From contig JAAFJN010000010.1 in assembly GCA_013298845.1 (NCBI GenBank), positions 102,296 through 166,295 of the forward strand: DNA of 64,000 nt, read 5' to 3'. The notes under the pieces were generated by a model. It saw nothing but the letters and a program-made list of their open reading frames with translations. It did no database searches and had not been told where the DNA came from. This document shows, piece by piece, positions 1 to 8,118 of the stretch. The number at the start of each line of letters is the position of its first letter. The stretch's first letter is position 1. The position numbers were made by a program, and so were the translations under genes. This DNA is from Chitinophagales bacterium (lineage in GTDB: Bacteria > Bacteroidota > Bacteroidia > Chitinophagales > Saprospiraceae).

Positions 1-1
1 C

Positions 2-391
2 TCGGTGGCGGATTATTTTTTTGTAAAAACCCTGCTTTTTGCCAAAAACAACCTCAACGACGAGGAATTTCGACTGTTTCAACGCTTGTTTGGGGTATTA
101 AACAATACCTTTCCCAAACCTAACTTACTGGTGTATTTACACCGTCCGGTCGAAACGCTGCTGCGACAAATTCGACAACGGGGGCGCAATATGGAGCAAA
201 ATATCGCCCCCGAATACCTCGACGAAATCCAAAACGCCTACCTCGAATTTTTTAAAACCGAAAAATCCATTCCCATTGTTGTGCTCGAACTGGGCGACCT
301 CGATTTTCAGCGCGACGAAACGGCAATGGATACGCTGGTCCGGCTGCTGGATCAGCCCTTTGAACCGGGTTCAAATATGTTGACCGTTTGA
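2..391 (+). CDS. deoxynucleoside kinase, C-terminal part (5' cut by window edge)
   Basis: The open frame runs in from the left edge, so only the last 129 residues are visible and the true start lies outside the window. The visible part resembles the dNK/dGK-dCK family: an ADYFF.KTLLFA block, then PKPNLLVYLHRP followed by an arginine-rich lid (LLRQIRQRGRNME), and the Y.EFF element. The family phosphorylates deoxynucleosides (deoxyadenosine or deoxyguanosine) in nucleotide salvage. The P-loop is not visible. The last 40 bp overlap the convergent membrane-protein gene at 352. The family assignment is good; the substrate cannot be told from this fragment. Confidence 0.8.
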   Translation, partial: SVADYFFVKTLLFAKNNLNDEEFRLFQRLFGVLNNTFPKPNLLVYLHRPVETLLRQIRQRGRNMEQNIAPEYLDEIQNAYLEFFKTEKSIPIVVLELGDLDFQRDETAMDTLVRLLDQPFEPGSNMLTV

Positions 392-1080
392 CCCGCCGCC
401 AATACCTCCGATTGTACCTGTAAGGCTTTGAAAAAATACAACACCGTGGCGCAAATAAACAGGTGGGAAATATCGAAGTAGTTGAACCACGGACTGGCCG
501 AAAATTTGACCACAATAAAGAGCACCGAAACTAACATCGGGATCATTCCCGTGAGCAAAAGGGTACTTACGGCCCGGTTGCCACTTTTGTACAAACGGTA
601 TTCCACGGTACTCATAATGACCAACAAACCAATGGCGGTGTAAATTTCTACCCAAAAAAAATCGAGGGTATAAGCCGATAAAATGCTGCACAAGGCGAGG
701 GTACTGGTATTGGCCAGCGTTATTTTTTTGTAAGCCCCTCGTTTTTCCGTTCCGTAATACCGCAACAGCGAGGCTTGCGCCATGGCAAACGCCGAAATCA
801 TGGCCAGTTCCCACCCGGGAAGTTTCCACACCAAACCCAATTTGTACAAAAAGGCGTGTCCCAAAATCCCACCCAACAGGCTCGACCAGCCCAGCGTCAG
901 TTGGAAATAATACATGAACTTGAGAATGGGGTGACTCAAATCCGTTTGGCGCAATTTATAACAGCAATAGAAGCAGGTAACAGCGATAAAAATCCCCGTT
1001 AAAGTAGTCACCGGTTCATCAATGCGCAGGCCCAACAATTCAATGGATGGCTGCTGGACCTTGGTAAAAAATGTAAACAT
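352..1080 (-). CDS. multi-pass membrane protein, DUF6962-like
   Basis: A 242-residue protein starting at ATG 1080. It has about seven hydrophobic segments, for example near residues 27-43, 58-80, 91-107, 126-144, 150-160, 175-193 and 203-217, with short charged loops (KLRQTDLSHP, YGTEKRGAYKK). I see no catalytic motif. The pattern resembles small Bacteroidota integral membrane proteins of the DUF6962 type, from memory only. Its 3' end overlaps the convergent kinase gene by 40 bp, so the two transcripts are partly antisense. Function unknown. Confidence 0.7.
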   Translation of the reverse strand: MFTFFTKVQQPSIELLGLRIDEPVTTLTGIFIAVTCFYCCYKLRQTDLSHPILKFMYYFQLTLGWSSLLGGILGHAFLYKLGLVWKLPGWELAMISAFAMAQASLLRYYGTEKRGAYKKITLANTSTLALCSILSAYTLDFFWVEIYTAIGLLVIMSTVEYRLYKSGNRAVSTLLLTGMIPMLVSVLFIVVKFSASPWFNYFDISHLFICATVLYFFKALQVQSEVLAAGQTVNIFEPGSKG

Positions 1081-1160
1081 AAATAAGAATAAAATAGACG
1101 GAAATAGTTCAAAATTTCAGAAAAGAGCCTCCAAATGTCGCCGGTTTAAACATTTCGTTT

Positions 1161-1168
1161 TAAATTTG
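1161..1168 (+). promoter_or_regulatory. -7 promoter element (TAAATTTG) upstream of ruvB
   Basis: TAAATTTG matches the Bacteroidetes -7 consensus TAnnTTTG and lies 51 nt before the ruvB ATG. No clear TTG -33 element is seen at 19-21 nt, so this is a moderate call. Confidence 0.4.
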
Positions 1169-1219
1169 CGTTGAAACAGCCGCAAATATCTGTTTTTATC
1201 CAATACCTTGAGCAAATCA

Positions 1220-2224
1220 ATGTCAAATGAGCCTCAAAATAACGAGGAAAAAATAATTGAGAAGGCATTGCGCCCTAAATTGCTGGACGATTTTAACGGT
1301 CAACAAAAAATTGTGGACAATCTGCAAATTTTTATCCAGGCCGCCAAGCAACGGGGTGATGCGCTCGATCACGTCTTGTTGCACGGACCGCCGGGATTGG
1401 GCAAAACGACGCTGTCGCACATCGTTGCCAACGAACTGGAGGCCAGCATGAAAATGACCTCCGGGCCGGTGATGGAAAAACCGGGCGACCTGGCCGGTAT
1501 CCTCACCAATCTGGAACCCGGCGATGTGTTGTTTATCGACGAAATACACCGCCTCAATACCGTGGTGGAGGAATACCTCTATTCCGCCATGGAAGATTAC
1601 CGGATCGACATCATGATTGATTCCGGTCCCAACGCCCGCAGTATCCAAATTGCGCTCAATCCCTTTACGCTCGTGGGCGCGACTACGCGCATGGGTTTGC
1701 TCACGGCGCCCCTGCGCGCGCGATTCGGCATCACCTGCCACCTCGATTATTACGACGTGCCTACGTTGGAGCACATCATCAAACGTTCGTCGGAAATACT
1801 GGCCGTACCCATCACCGAAGAAGGCGCGCACGAAATTGCCCGCCGCAGCCGGGGCACCCCGCGGATTGCCAACGCCTTGCTGCGCCGGATCCGCGATTTT
1901 GCCCAAATTAAAGGAACGGGTGAAATTGACCGCAACATTGCCCGCATTGGTCTGGCGGCCCTCGACGTGGACGAACATGGCCTCGATGACATGGATAACC
2001 GCATTTTGAACGCCATTATTCACAAATTTAAGGGTGGACCCGTGGGTTTAACCACCATTGGCACGGCAGTTGGGGAAGAAGCCGGTACCATCGAAGAGGT
2101 GCACGAGCCGTTCCTGATTATGGAAGGTTATTTGCAACGCACGCCCCGGGGCCGGGTCGCTACCGACAAAGCCTACAAACACATTGGAGCCGTGCCGCCG
2201 CGCCGCGATGGCACTTTGTTTTAA
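1220..2224 (+). CDS. ruvB: Holliday junction branch migration DNA helicase RuvB
   Basis: A 334-residue AAA+ motor that drives Holliday-junction branch migration with RuvA. Visible are Walker A GPPGLGKT (residues 56-63), Walker B with FIDEIHRL, sensor GATTRMG and the arginine-finger region PLRARFGI. The C-terminal winged helix includes [16 protein letters not shown] and the usual ending QRTPRGR. Start: an in-frame TTG lies 12 nt upstream, but ATG 1220 gives the normal family length (about 340) and is preferred. The N-terminus ([14 protein letters not shown]) matches the family. ruvA and ruvC are not adjacent. The TonB-C-like gene follows after 5 bp. Confidence 0.97.
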   Translation: MSNEPQNNEEKIIEKALRPKLLDDFNGQQKIVDNLQIFIQAAKQRGDALDHVLLHGPPGLGKTTLSHIVANELEASMKMTSGPVMEKPGDLAGILTNLEPGDVLFIDEIHRLNTVVEEYLYSAMEDYRIDIMIDSGPNARSIQIALNPFTLVGATTRMGLLTAPLRARFGITCHLDYYDVPTLEHIIKRSSEILAVPITEEGAHEIARRSRGTPRIANALLRRIRDFAQIKGTGEIDRNIARIGLAALDVDEHGLDDMDNRILNAIIHKFKGGPVGLTTIGTAVGEEAGTIEEVHEPFLIMEGYLQRTPRGRVATDKAYKHIGAVPPRRDGTLF

Positions 2225-2229
2225 TTTTT

Positions 2230-2715
2230 ATGGCAAAAGAAAAAACACACCGACATTTTATCCATCAGCCCGTATTCCCCGGCGGCAACAAAGCGCTGAC
2301 GGAGTTTATCTACAAAAACTTGCAGTATCCAACGGCGGCCCTCGAAGCCAAAGCCGAAGGGGTGGTACTGGTGGAATACGATATTGATTACAAAGGCCGG
2401 GTAGTGGCCACGCGGGTCATTCAAAGCGTGGGCCACGGCTGCGATGAAGAAGCCTGCCGCGTTGTAAAACTATTACAGTTTGAAGTGGGCAAAAATCGCG
2501 GCGTGAACGTGTTGTTCCACCAAAAGGCCAAAATTCAGTTCAAATTACCCAAACCAGCGGTGGCGCCGCTGCCCGTTGCGCCGCCCGCTGTTCCGGAGAT
2601 GACGGAGGGCGCGCCGGTGGTGGTGCAGTATGAATATACGGTGACCACAACGGCTGCGCCTGCTCCCGAAGAAGGTGCAGGGGTGGTGTTTAGTTATGTT
2701 GTTCGGTTGGGGTAG
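2230..2715 (+). CDS. TonB C-terminal-domain-like protein without membrane anchor
   Basis: A 161-residue protein. Residues about 12-105 resemble the TonB C-terminal fold: FPGG..ALTEFIYKNLQYP, then AEGVVLVEYDIDYKGRV, then ARV/IQSVGHGCDEEACRVVKLL and a QKAKIQFKLP ending. Canonical TonB has an N-terminal transmembrane helix and proline-rich linker before this domain. Here the domain is N-terminal, there is no signal or TM segment, and a Pro/Ala/Val-rich tail follows (residues 110-150). It therefore is unlikely to energise an outer-membrane receptor in the usual way. It starts 5 bp after ruvB, so it is probably cotranscribed. Confidence 0.75.
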   Translation: MAKEKTHRHFIHQPVFPGGNKALTEFIYKNLQYPTAALEAKAEGVVLVEYDIDYKGRVVATRVIQSVGHGCDEEACRVVKLLQFEVGKNRGVNVLFHQKAKIQFKLPKPAVAPLPVAPPAVPEMTEGAPVVVQYEYTVTTTAAPAPEEGAGVVFSYVVRLG

Positions 2716-2741
2716 GGGGGGGCTTTTGGAGAAAGGTTATA

Positions 2742-2781
2742 CTTTACGAATTTGCGCCGTTTAGTAGCAATTTTCGTAAAG
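2742..2781. terminator. hairpin between convergent genes (possible bidirectional terminator)
   Basis: CTTTACGAA (2742-2750) pairs with TTCGTAAAG (2773-2781), and TTGC/GCAA extends the stem inward. It lies between the + strand TonB-C-like gene and the end of the minus-strand 500-aa gene. There is no strong U tract on either side. Confidence 0.4.
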
Positions 2782-2796
2782 CGATTGTTGTGTGTC

Positions 2797-4299
2797 TTAT
2801 TTACTATACTCGCTAGGTTTTTTGGTATTACCATCTATTACAACCATCACCAATTTAGAAGGATAATCCACTTCTTGGTCTTCAAATCCGTGAACTTTGG
2901 GTGTTAGTAGTTTTATACTGTTTTGCGGAGCAGCGACAGGCAATTTCTTTTCTGTCAAATCCAAAATGCAAAGAATTGACAGTTGTTTAGAATTGGCCGA
3001 GGCATAAGCCACTGGTTGTTTTCCATATTTTTCATAAAGTTTGTCTCGATCCGAGATGCTCTTTTCAACTTTTAATTCTACTATAAGACCTCGATATCCT
3101 ATTTCGATTCTTCCTCCTGCAAGGTGAGATTCTTTGGATATTTCTTCACCTAGATAAGGCAATCCGATCAAATGTTGAATCAGTTTATCTCGAAAGTCAT
3201 CCTCTGAAACCTTATTTTGGCCTTTATACACCCCTTGTTGTACGCAAAAGCCTTGATAATTAAGAATACCACTTAATAGGTGTAAAAAATTCTCTTTCTC
3301 CTCTTTGTCGATTTGTGCTAATTCCTTACTAATTGTATTGGCAATATCCAGAACAATTTTGTTCATTTTTTTGAACCCTGTAATAAAATAACTTGAATTA
3401 GGGTCAAGTACCTTAAGGATTAATTGATCATAACCAATAATTGTTGGATATATTGTATTGCCTTTGCTATTTTGGAAATATCCTAATAATCGTATAGAAA
3501 TTAACTCGTCAAAAGTGCTTTGAGGATATTTGAAAACTATATGTCCGGCGATATTATACTCTTTATTGGTTTCTTTTTTGATTTCAGGAATTGAAAGATT
3601 GAACCATTCATTGCTAGAAGTTGAAACTGGCTTTAGGATCAATATATCAAAACCTTCTGGCCACTCATTGAGTGACAACTTGCCTTTTATTGTATATAAT
3701 TCTTCAGGTTTTAGGATTTGGGGATTGGCCCAAGGCTCACCATCAATAGTGAATTGAAGAGAGAGTAAAATGATCTTGTCATCTTCTTGGCTCTGTGATT
3801 GGGGATTAAAATTTCCACGCAAACCTTGCATAGGGTCAACAATAAATGAAAATATGGTAGGAAATGAAATCTTAGTAAAAGATGTTAAAACCTCTTGTAT
3901 TTCACTTATTTCTGATATCTGCTTAATTGATTCACAAACCGCTTGGAAACTGTCTCGAAAATCAGGAATATGATTGAAGTACTCAAAATTAATTTGCTTA
4001 ATATGGGTTTTACTGGCCTTTAAATTGTTTAAACCATCTTCTGCATTCATTTCTTTTTGTGCCCATCTTAGTAAGTGGAATAATGATGAAACAAAATAAT
4101 CGTAATACCTAAAAAAATCTTTATCAGATGATTCTTTTGTCGCTTTGATGAGCTTGTTAAGTTCCAGTTTTACGGCCTCCTCCAAGATCAATACTTCTCC
4201 CACCTTGGAAATCTCGAACTCAAAAAAACTCTTAAGTAAAAGAGTTCTAAGATTTTCTTGAGAACTAACTAAATCAGGATTATATTGTCTATATTTCAT
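2797..4299 (-). CDS. PD-(D/E)XK-nuclease-like protein, second gene of candidate defence operon
   Basis: A 500-residue protein of unknown family. The C-terminal part (about 365-450) has the layout of a PD-(D/E)XK nuclease: an acidic helix (SEDDFRDKL, E366/D371), a strand with GGRIEIG (E399), the core IVELK with E408-x-K410, and Q428 in KQPVAYA. A beta-rich region (about 175-300) precedes a helical stretch (310-345). The N-terminus (1-140) is helical and charged. The ATG overlaps the upstream 892-aa gene's stop as ATGA, so translation is probably coupled. Codon and base use are AT-rich compared with ruvB or metH, suggesting acquisition. The nuclease assignment is by motif only and the biological role is inferred. 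Confidence 0.7.
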   Translation of the reverse strand: MKYRQYNPDLVSSQENLRTLLLKSFFEFEISKVGEVLILEEAVKLELNKLIKATKESSDKDFFRYYDYFVSSLFHLLRWAQKEMNAEDGLNNLKASKTHIKQINFEYFNHIPDFRDSFQAVCESIKQISEISEIQEVLTSFTKISFPTIFSFIVDPMQGLRGNFNPQSQSQEDDKIILLSLQFTIDGEPWANPQILKPEELYTIKGKLSLNEWPEGFDILILKPVSTSSNEWFNLSIPEIKKETNKEYNIAGHIVFKYPQSTFDELISIRLLGYFQNSKGNTIYPTIIGYDQLILKVLDPNSSYFITGFKKMNKIVLDIANTISKELAQIDKEEKENFLHLLSGILNYQGFCVQQGVYKGQNKVSEDDFRDKLIQHLIGLPYLGEEISKESHLAGGRIEIGYRGLIVELKVEKSISDRDKLYEKYGKQPVAYASANSKQLSILCILDLTEKKLPVAAPQNSIKLLTPKVHGFEDQEVDYPSKLVMVVIDGNTKKPSEYSK

Positions 4300-6974
4300 G
4301 GAGTATTCAGGGAATTAATAAATGTTTTGTCAATTTGTTGGTTTAAAATCTTAATCTCAAATTCTGCTATATTTCCACATGTTTTATTCGTTTCAGTGAA
4401 AAATTCATTCGATATATTCTTCTCTACTGTTTTATCAAAATAACTTGATAACTCCAGCAATGGCTCATATAGTCTGAAATAGCCAAGAATACTATATAGG
4501 TCAAGTACGTCAAAATAATGCCCATTGTGAATTTTTTCAATAACCAGTGTTTGGATCGTATTAAGTTGGTCTACAATAACCTGCTTAGGTATTTTATAGA
4601 TCGTGGCAAACAAATCCTTTCGACTATCAAAGGATGAGCTATGATAGTCAGGGTTGGTCCTGTACAGGAAACCTAAACATTGTTCCAACCATACCTTATT
4701 AAATTCATCATTCTGGTTACGGATAAATGTCAGTTTTTTGATAAAATCAACATCTGTGTAGTAATCTCTTGTGTTGCAATATTTTGAAATATAACCATGA
4801 ACGATTATAGAATATAATTTTGGGTTTTCTTTTGTCAAGAAAAGAAGGATATCTACAAGTTCCTCACAGTAATTGTAATCTTTCTCCTCATAATAGATTT
4901 TTTCCAGTGCTTCTATCCCAGATACCAGAACAAATTTTTGATTTTCATTGAGAAAAGGAAAAATCTTATAGGCCAAATTGGCCGCTCTCTTATGGATTAC
5001 AACATAGCTGTTGACTACCGATTTTAAAACGATCTGTATTTGTTCTTCCTCAACTTCATTTGGAAACTTCTTAATTACGGAACCAAAGGCTTCAATAGCC
5101 TTTCCTTTAACACCTCTATCAATATCGTTCATGAATACCTTGATCATATCAATTAGAGTATTAGTGACTAACTGTTCATGCTTTTCAATCAAATGAGTTA
5201 CAAAACTTATCGCTTCATATCGTACATCTTTTGAATCAACATCGAGCAAAAAATTATAAATCGATGGTAATATTTCTGCTAATCTTAAGGGTTCTTTAAC
5301 TGACCTTCTGATTATCGCAATTAATTTACTTTTTAGAAGGCCGTCAGATGAGCTCTTCAGGCTTGGAATAATATTTATAATTTTATTATAGTTGTCTGTT
5401 TTGTCATTTGAGATCAAATATCCAATTATTGATTCTGTTTTTTTGATTGTTCGCTCAATTTCCATCCCTATTAAGTTCCTTTCGATGTAAGTCTTCCCCT
5501 GCAATGGGTTAAAGGTAGAGATTTTACCATTTGGGTCTTCCAATTCACTCTGATACCACTTAAATGTGTTATATGCTTTGATCTGATCGACTAAATAACC
5601 TATTAATGAATCAAAATAATTTAATAAAATACTGGCGCGTCTCTTTGAAACATCTTGTAATACTGATAATACCTCTTCTCGAAGGTCTTTTGTCGTCTCC
5701 TTTGCAAAAATTATTTGTAGTAACTTTCTGACAATTATATCAGTATATTCTTGAGATTTGGCGATAAGATCATCCTTTAGTAAAACCAGTTTAAAGAAAT
5801 GAATAAATCCTATCTTTGCTCCATTGGTCAAGATGGGGAAGGATTTCGCAACTTGATCCATCACTTCTTCTTGATAGTACCTATACAATTCACTTAAAGT
5901 TTGACAAGTGATCGCATCGGCAGAATCTTCATAATTATCATCTTCCAATTCTAGCGATATAATAATTGTTTTGCAAAGCGATATGACTGATTCAGGATTG
6001 GCGGCAATTAAATCTTGCGATAGAAAGTTTGTATTTATTCTAATTTTTTTGTCATTTATTTTAAATTTCTCATCCAAAAGTTTGAAAAGAAGCCCTGAAG
6101 ATTGTTTGTGCACGTCTAGAAGCAAGGAAATAGAATTAGGGTAAGATGGGCGGTTATCATATGGCTCTCCAATATTACGCTTAAACCATAAATAATCCAA
6201 AATTTTCTTTAGAAAGGGTTCGTATTTGTCAATACTTTCCCATTCAATTACTAATTTTAGAACACTAGCAGTTTCATCAATATGTCTACCTTTTTCAATT
6301 GTTCGTACTAGTCTTTCAAAACTGAATGAGGAAATTTTTTTGCCAGTACGAAAGATATTTTGAGTTGTGTGAAGAATCATTGCACCAATTTCTTCATCAT
6401 CAAAAAAAAGTGAGAGATAGTCTAGTGCAATTTCTCCAAAGAAGCTTGGAGAAATCTTAGATGCTTCAATAATCTTTTTAGATACTTTTTTACGCTCACC
6501 ATCAATTCCTATTAATTGGATCAAATTCAAAATTGATAATTCGGTAATTTCAGATTTTGACTTTTCTTTAGCAATTAAAACTTCAACTTGTTCTTTTAAT
6601 GCTTGTTTTTTTTGTTCCTCCTCTTTTTCTGCCTTGATTGCCTTTTCTTGATGCTCTTGATACTTGTGTATAACATCTCTACCAAAATTTGTTTCATGAA
6701 CTTCGGTATGAAATTTGCATGAACGACAATGTTTAATTATAAAATCGTGAGCGTTCCATTCGAAATTCATTGCTTCATAAACTCCATTGGCGTGAGGACA
6801 AGAAACTCGTAAAGTGATAGGGAGTTTATAGGCTTCAGCAGCAACACCCCCTGAAACATCTGCTATTTCTATGTGGGCACACCAATTTTTCACCTGAGGA
6901 ATAAGTTCTTTATTCTTCTTTCCAAGAGTTATAGTCTCTTTTAAACGCTTATCAGTATCATCCTGCTTTGACAT
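4296..6974 (-). CDS. large zinc-ribbon/alpha-solenoid (HEAT-like) protein, first gene of candidate defence operon
   Basis: An 892-residue protein I cannot assign to a named family. The N-terminus has a Cys/His cluster (C59-P-H61, then H82-C83-x2-C86-x2-H89; C32 and H34 nearby) that looks like a metal-binding ribbon. A charged coiled-coil stretch follows (about 105-142). From about 150 to 860 the protein is almost entirely amphipathic helices, with repeats of the HEAT/armadillo type most evident at 560-720 (VRYEAISFVTHLIEKH, VKGKAIEAFGSVIKKF). No P-loop or nuclease motif is seen, so the likely role is a scaffold or sensor. It lies directly upstream of the PD-(D/E)XK-like gene with a 4-bp overlap. 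It is AT-rich relative to the flanks. Confidence 0.75.
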   Translation of the reverse strand: MSKQDDTDKRLKETITLGKKNKELIPQVKNWCAHIEIADVSGGVAAEAYKLPITLRVSCPHANGVYEAMNFEWNAHDFIIKHCRSCKFHTEVHETNFGRDVIHKYQEHQEKAIKAEKEEEQKKQALKEQVEVLIAKEKSKSEITELSILNLIQLIGIDGERKKVSKKIIEASKISPSFFGEIALDYLSLFFDDEEIGAMILHTTQNIFRTGKKISSFSFERLVRTIEKGRHIDETASVLKLVIEWESIDKYEPFLKKILDYLWFKRNIGEPYDNRPSYPNSISLLLDVHKQSSGLLFKLLDEKFKINDKKIRINTNFLSQDLIAANPESVISLCKTIIISLELEDDNYEDSADAITCQTLSELYRYYQEEVMDQVAKSFPILTNGAKIGFIHFFKLVLLKDDLIAKSQEYTDIIVRKLLQIIFAKETTKDLREEVLSVLQDVSKRRASILLNYFDSLIGYLVDQIKAYNTFKWYQSELEDPNGKISTFNPLQGKTYIERNLIGMEIERTIKKTESIIGYLISNDKTDNYNKIINIIPSLKSSSDGLLKSKLIAIIRRSVKEPLRLAEILPSIYNFLLDVDSKDVRYEAISFVTHLIEKHEQLVTNTLIDMIKVFMNDIDRGVKGKAIEAFGSVIKKFPNEVEEEQIQIVLKSVVNSYVVIHKRAANLAYKIFPFLNENQKFVLVSGIEALEKIYYEEKDYNYCEELVDILLFLTKENPKLYSIIVHGYISKYCNTRDYYTDVDFIKKLTFIRNQNDEFNKVWLEQCLGFLYRTNPDYHSSSFDSRKDLFATIYKIPKQVIVDQLNTIQTLVIEKIHNGHYFDVLDLYSILGYFRLYEPLLELSSYFDKTVEKNISNEFFTETNKTCGNIAEFEIKILNQQIDKTFINSLNTP

Positions 6975-6996
6975 ATCTTACGCTTAAATATTTTCG

Positions 6997-7027
6997 CAAA
7001 ACTACCCTTACCCGCAACCCCAACAAA
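6997..7027 (-). promoter_or_regulatory. Bacteroidetes-type promoter of the solenoid/nuclease operon
   Basis: Read on the minus strand: TTTG (7027-7024), 19-nt spacer, TAGTTTTG (7004-6997), which matches TTTG-N19-TAnnTTTG exactly. The -7 element ends 22 nt before the ATG at 6974. It would give the operon its own short-leader transcript. Confidence 0.65.
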
Positions 7028-7083
7028 CCAAAACACGCAGCGCATCTTACTTTGTCGCTCTTGCGAATAACTAACTCCGTCCG

Positions 7084-7130
7084 CACCAAAAAAACATCCC
7101 GCAACCTGCTAAGAAGCAGACTGCGGGATG
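7084..7130 (-). terminator. intrinsic terminator on the minus strand
   Basis: A two-part stem: CATCCCGCA (7095-7103) with TGCGGGATG (7122-7130), and inside it CTGCT (7106-7110) with AGCAG (7115-7119). Read on the minus strand it is followed by a run of seven T (7094-7088). It would stop the transcript of the nucleotidyltransferase pair and insulate the solenoid/nuclease operon downstream. Confidence 0.75.
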
Positions 7131-7168
7131 GTGAAAACGGTTATGGCGGAGCAAATTATCATCAGAGT

Positions 7169-7211
7169 AAATGGTTCTTGATGCAAAGTTAAGTCCTTTT
7201 TTAAAACCACC
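7169..7211. repeat. direct repeat flanking the nucleotidyltransferase module, left copy
   Basis: Shares AAATGGTT.TTG, AAAGTTAA and TTTTTTAAAACCACC in the same order and orientation with 8019-8062, roughly 80% identical by eye. The two copies bracket the nucleotidyltransferase/small-partner pair. Confidence 0.6.
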
Positions 7212-7314
7212 AAAATTTTATAGGTCAATTTTTTATATGTTCAATTCATCTGTAGGGCTGCCAGGCCAAGCGGAAATGGCCGTCGTGGTGTTACCACTAT
7301 ATTCGCACACCGTT

Positions 7315-7779
7315 CTACTTTTTCCTTTTTTTTGTCTTTCGCTCAAGCGTTTGAGCGTCAACTTTGTCTTTTAGCCTTCCGGTAGAGCGCTTATTTTTGA
7401 GCAAATCATCATAGCCAATAAAATGTATCGGAATTCCTTCAAAAGTGGCTTCTTGTCGTTGAGCAAAACAAGTATCAAAATCCAACCCTTCCAACTGAAT
7501 AATAAGATCTATTCGGTTAGGTTCATAGCCTAATTGTATTATGTTATCAGGATCGGATAAGTCTTCTTGCTGCAAACCCAATGCACCAAAACCAAATTCT
7601 TGTACCGTTTTTAGCAGACGACCAGCGTTTTCTGGATCGGCCCAAACCCAGAAATCAATATCCTTTGTATAACGCGGATAGCCATGGTACGCCACAGCAA
7701 AGCCGCCTACAACCAAATATTTAACCTCGTTTGCGTTTAATAATTTTATAAACTCTTTGAAATGTTCGTCCAGTACCAT
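7315..7779 (-). CDS. nucleotidyltransferase (MNT-like, toxin/antitoxin-type)
   Basis: A 154-residue protein with the minimal nucleotidyltransferase signature: LVVGGFAVAYHG (G25, G26) followed by R36-Y-T-K-D40-I-D42, the metal-binding acidic pair, and a later PNRIDLIIQ strand. Relatives transfer nucleotides to tRNA or proteins and often sit in toxin-antitoxin or abortive-infection pairs. The frame is open further upstream, but ATG 7779 gives family length; ATG 7791 is an alternative. With ATG 7779 the gene overlaps the end of the small upstream gene by 59 bp in another frame. The tail is strongly basic (ERKTKKRKK). A minus-strand terminator lies downstream at 7084-7130. Confidence 0.8.
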   Translation of the reverse strand: MVLDEHFKEFIKLLNANEVKYLVVGGFAVAYHGYPRYTKDIDFWVWADPENAGRLLKTVQEFGFGALGLQQEDLSDPDNIIQLGYEPNRIDLIIQLEGLDFDTCFAQRQEATFEGIPIHFIGYDDLLKNKRSTGRLKDKVDAQTLERKTKKRKK

Positions 7780-7927
7780 ATTTCCAATCATTATATTGTT
7801 TCCTGATTTCCTCCAAAGCGCGAATTCGTTCAATTGCGGGGCGACTAAGCCAATAAAGCACGTCGTCAGGTTCCTGTCCTTTTTTATAAATCCGGACAAA
7901 TGGACGATTTTCAGAACTGGGTTGCAT
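7721..7927 (-). CDS. small partner protein of the nucleotidyltransferase
   Basis: A 68-residue charged helical protein (MQPSSENRPFVRIYKKG..., then RPAIERIRALEEIRKQY). Similar short proteins with an ERI.ALE.IR.QY helix are commonly found directly ahead of nucleotidyltransferases in Bacteroidota. This recollection and the overlap suggest a two-component unit, probably antitoxin or partner. ATG 7927 is chosen because it lies 16 nt after a good -7 element; an upstream in-frame ATG at 7990 would lie before the promoter. Function not demonstrated. Confidence 0.65.
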   Translation of the reverse strand: MQPSSENRPFVRIYKKGQEPDDVLYWLSRPAIERIRALEEIRKQYNDWKYGTGRTFQRVYKIIKRKRG

Positions 7928-7942
7928 AATAATTCTTTTCTG

Positions 7943-7972
7943 CAAAAGTACAAAATTACGTTGAAATATCAA
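7943..7972 (-). promoter_or_regulatory. promoter of the nucleotidyltransferase pair
   Basis: On the minus strand: TTG (7972-7970), 19-nt spacer, TACTTTTG (7950-7943). The -7 element ends 16 nt before the ATG at 7927. Confidence 0.65.
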
Positions 7973-8018
7973 TGCAGTTGTGATATTCAAATGTCTGGTA
8001 GTTAAACTAGTTCATTAG

Positions 8019-8062
8019 AAATGGTTATTGCGAAAAAGTTAAAGCATTTTTTTAAAACCACC
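8019..8062. repeat. direct repeat flanking the nucleotidyltransferase module, right copy
   Basis: Right-hand partner of 7169-7211, in the same orientation. It lies in the leader region of the downstream AAA+ gene (ATG 8119). Confidence 0.6.
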
Positions 8063-8118
8063 CCACAACAAATCATTTTTTTCTCGTTCCTTTGCTCCCC
8101 TTAATTACAATTCACATA

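Noticed and set aside
1223..2023. Long open frame antisense to ruvB (266 codons)
   Set aside because: The + strand frame is unmistakable RuvB; the antisense frame follows from its codon bias and has no motif.
7084..7130. Possible tRNA or small RNA
   Set aside because: There is no cloverleaf; the stem followed by a T run on the minus strand is explained as a terminator.
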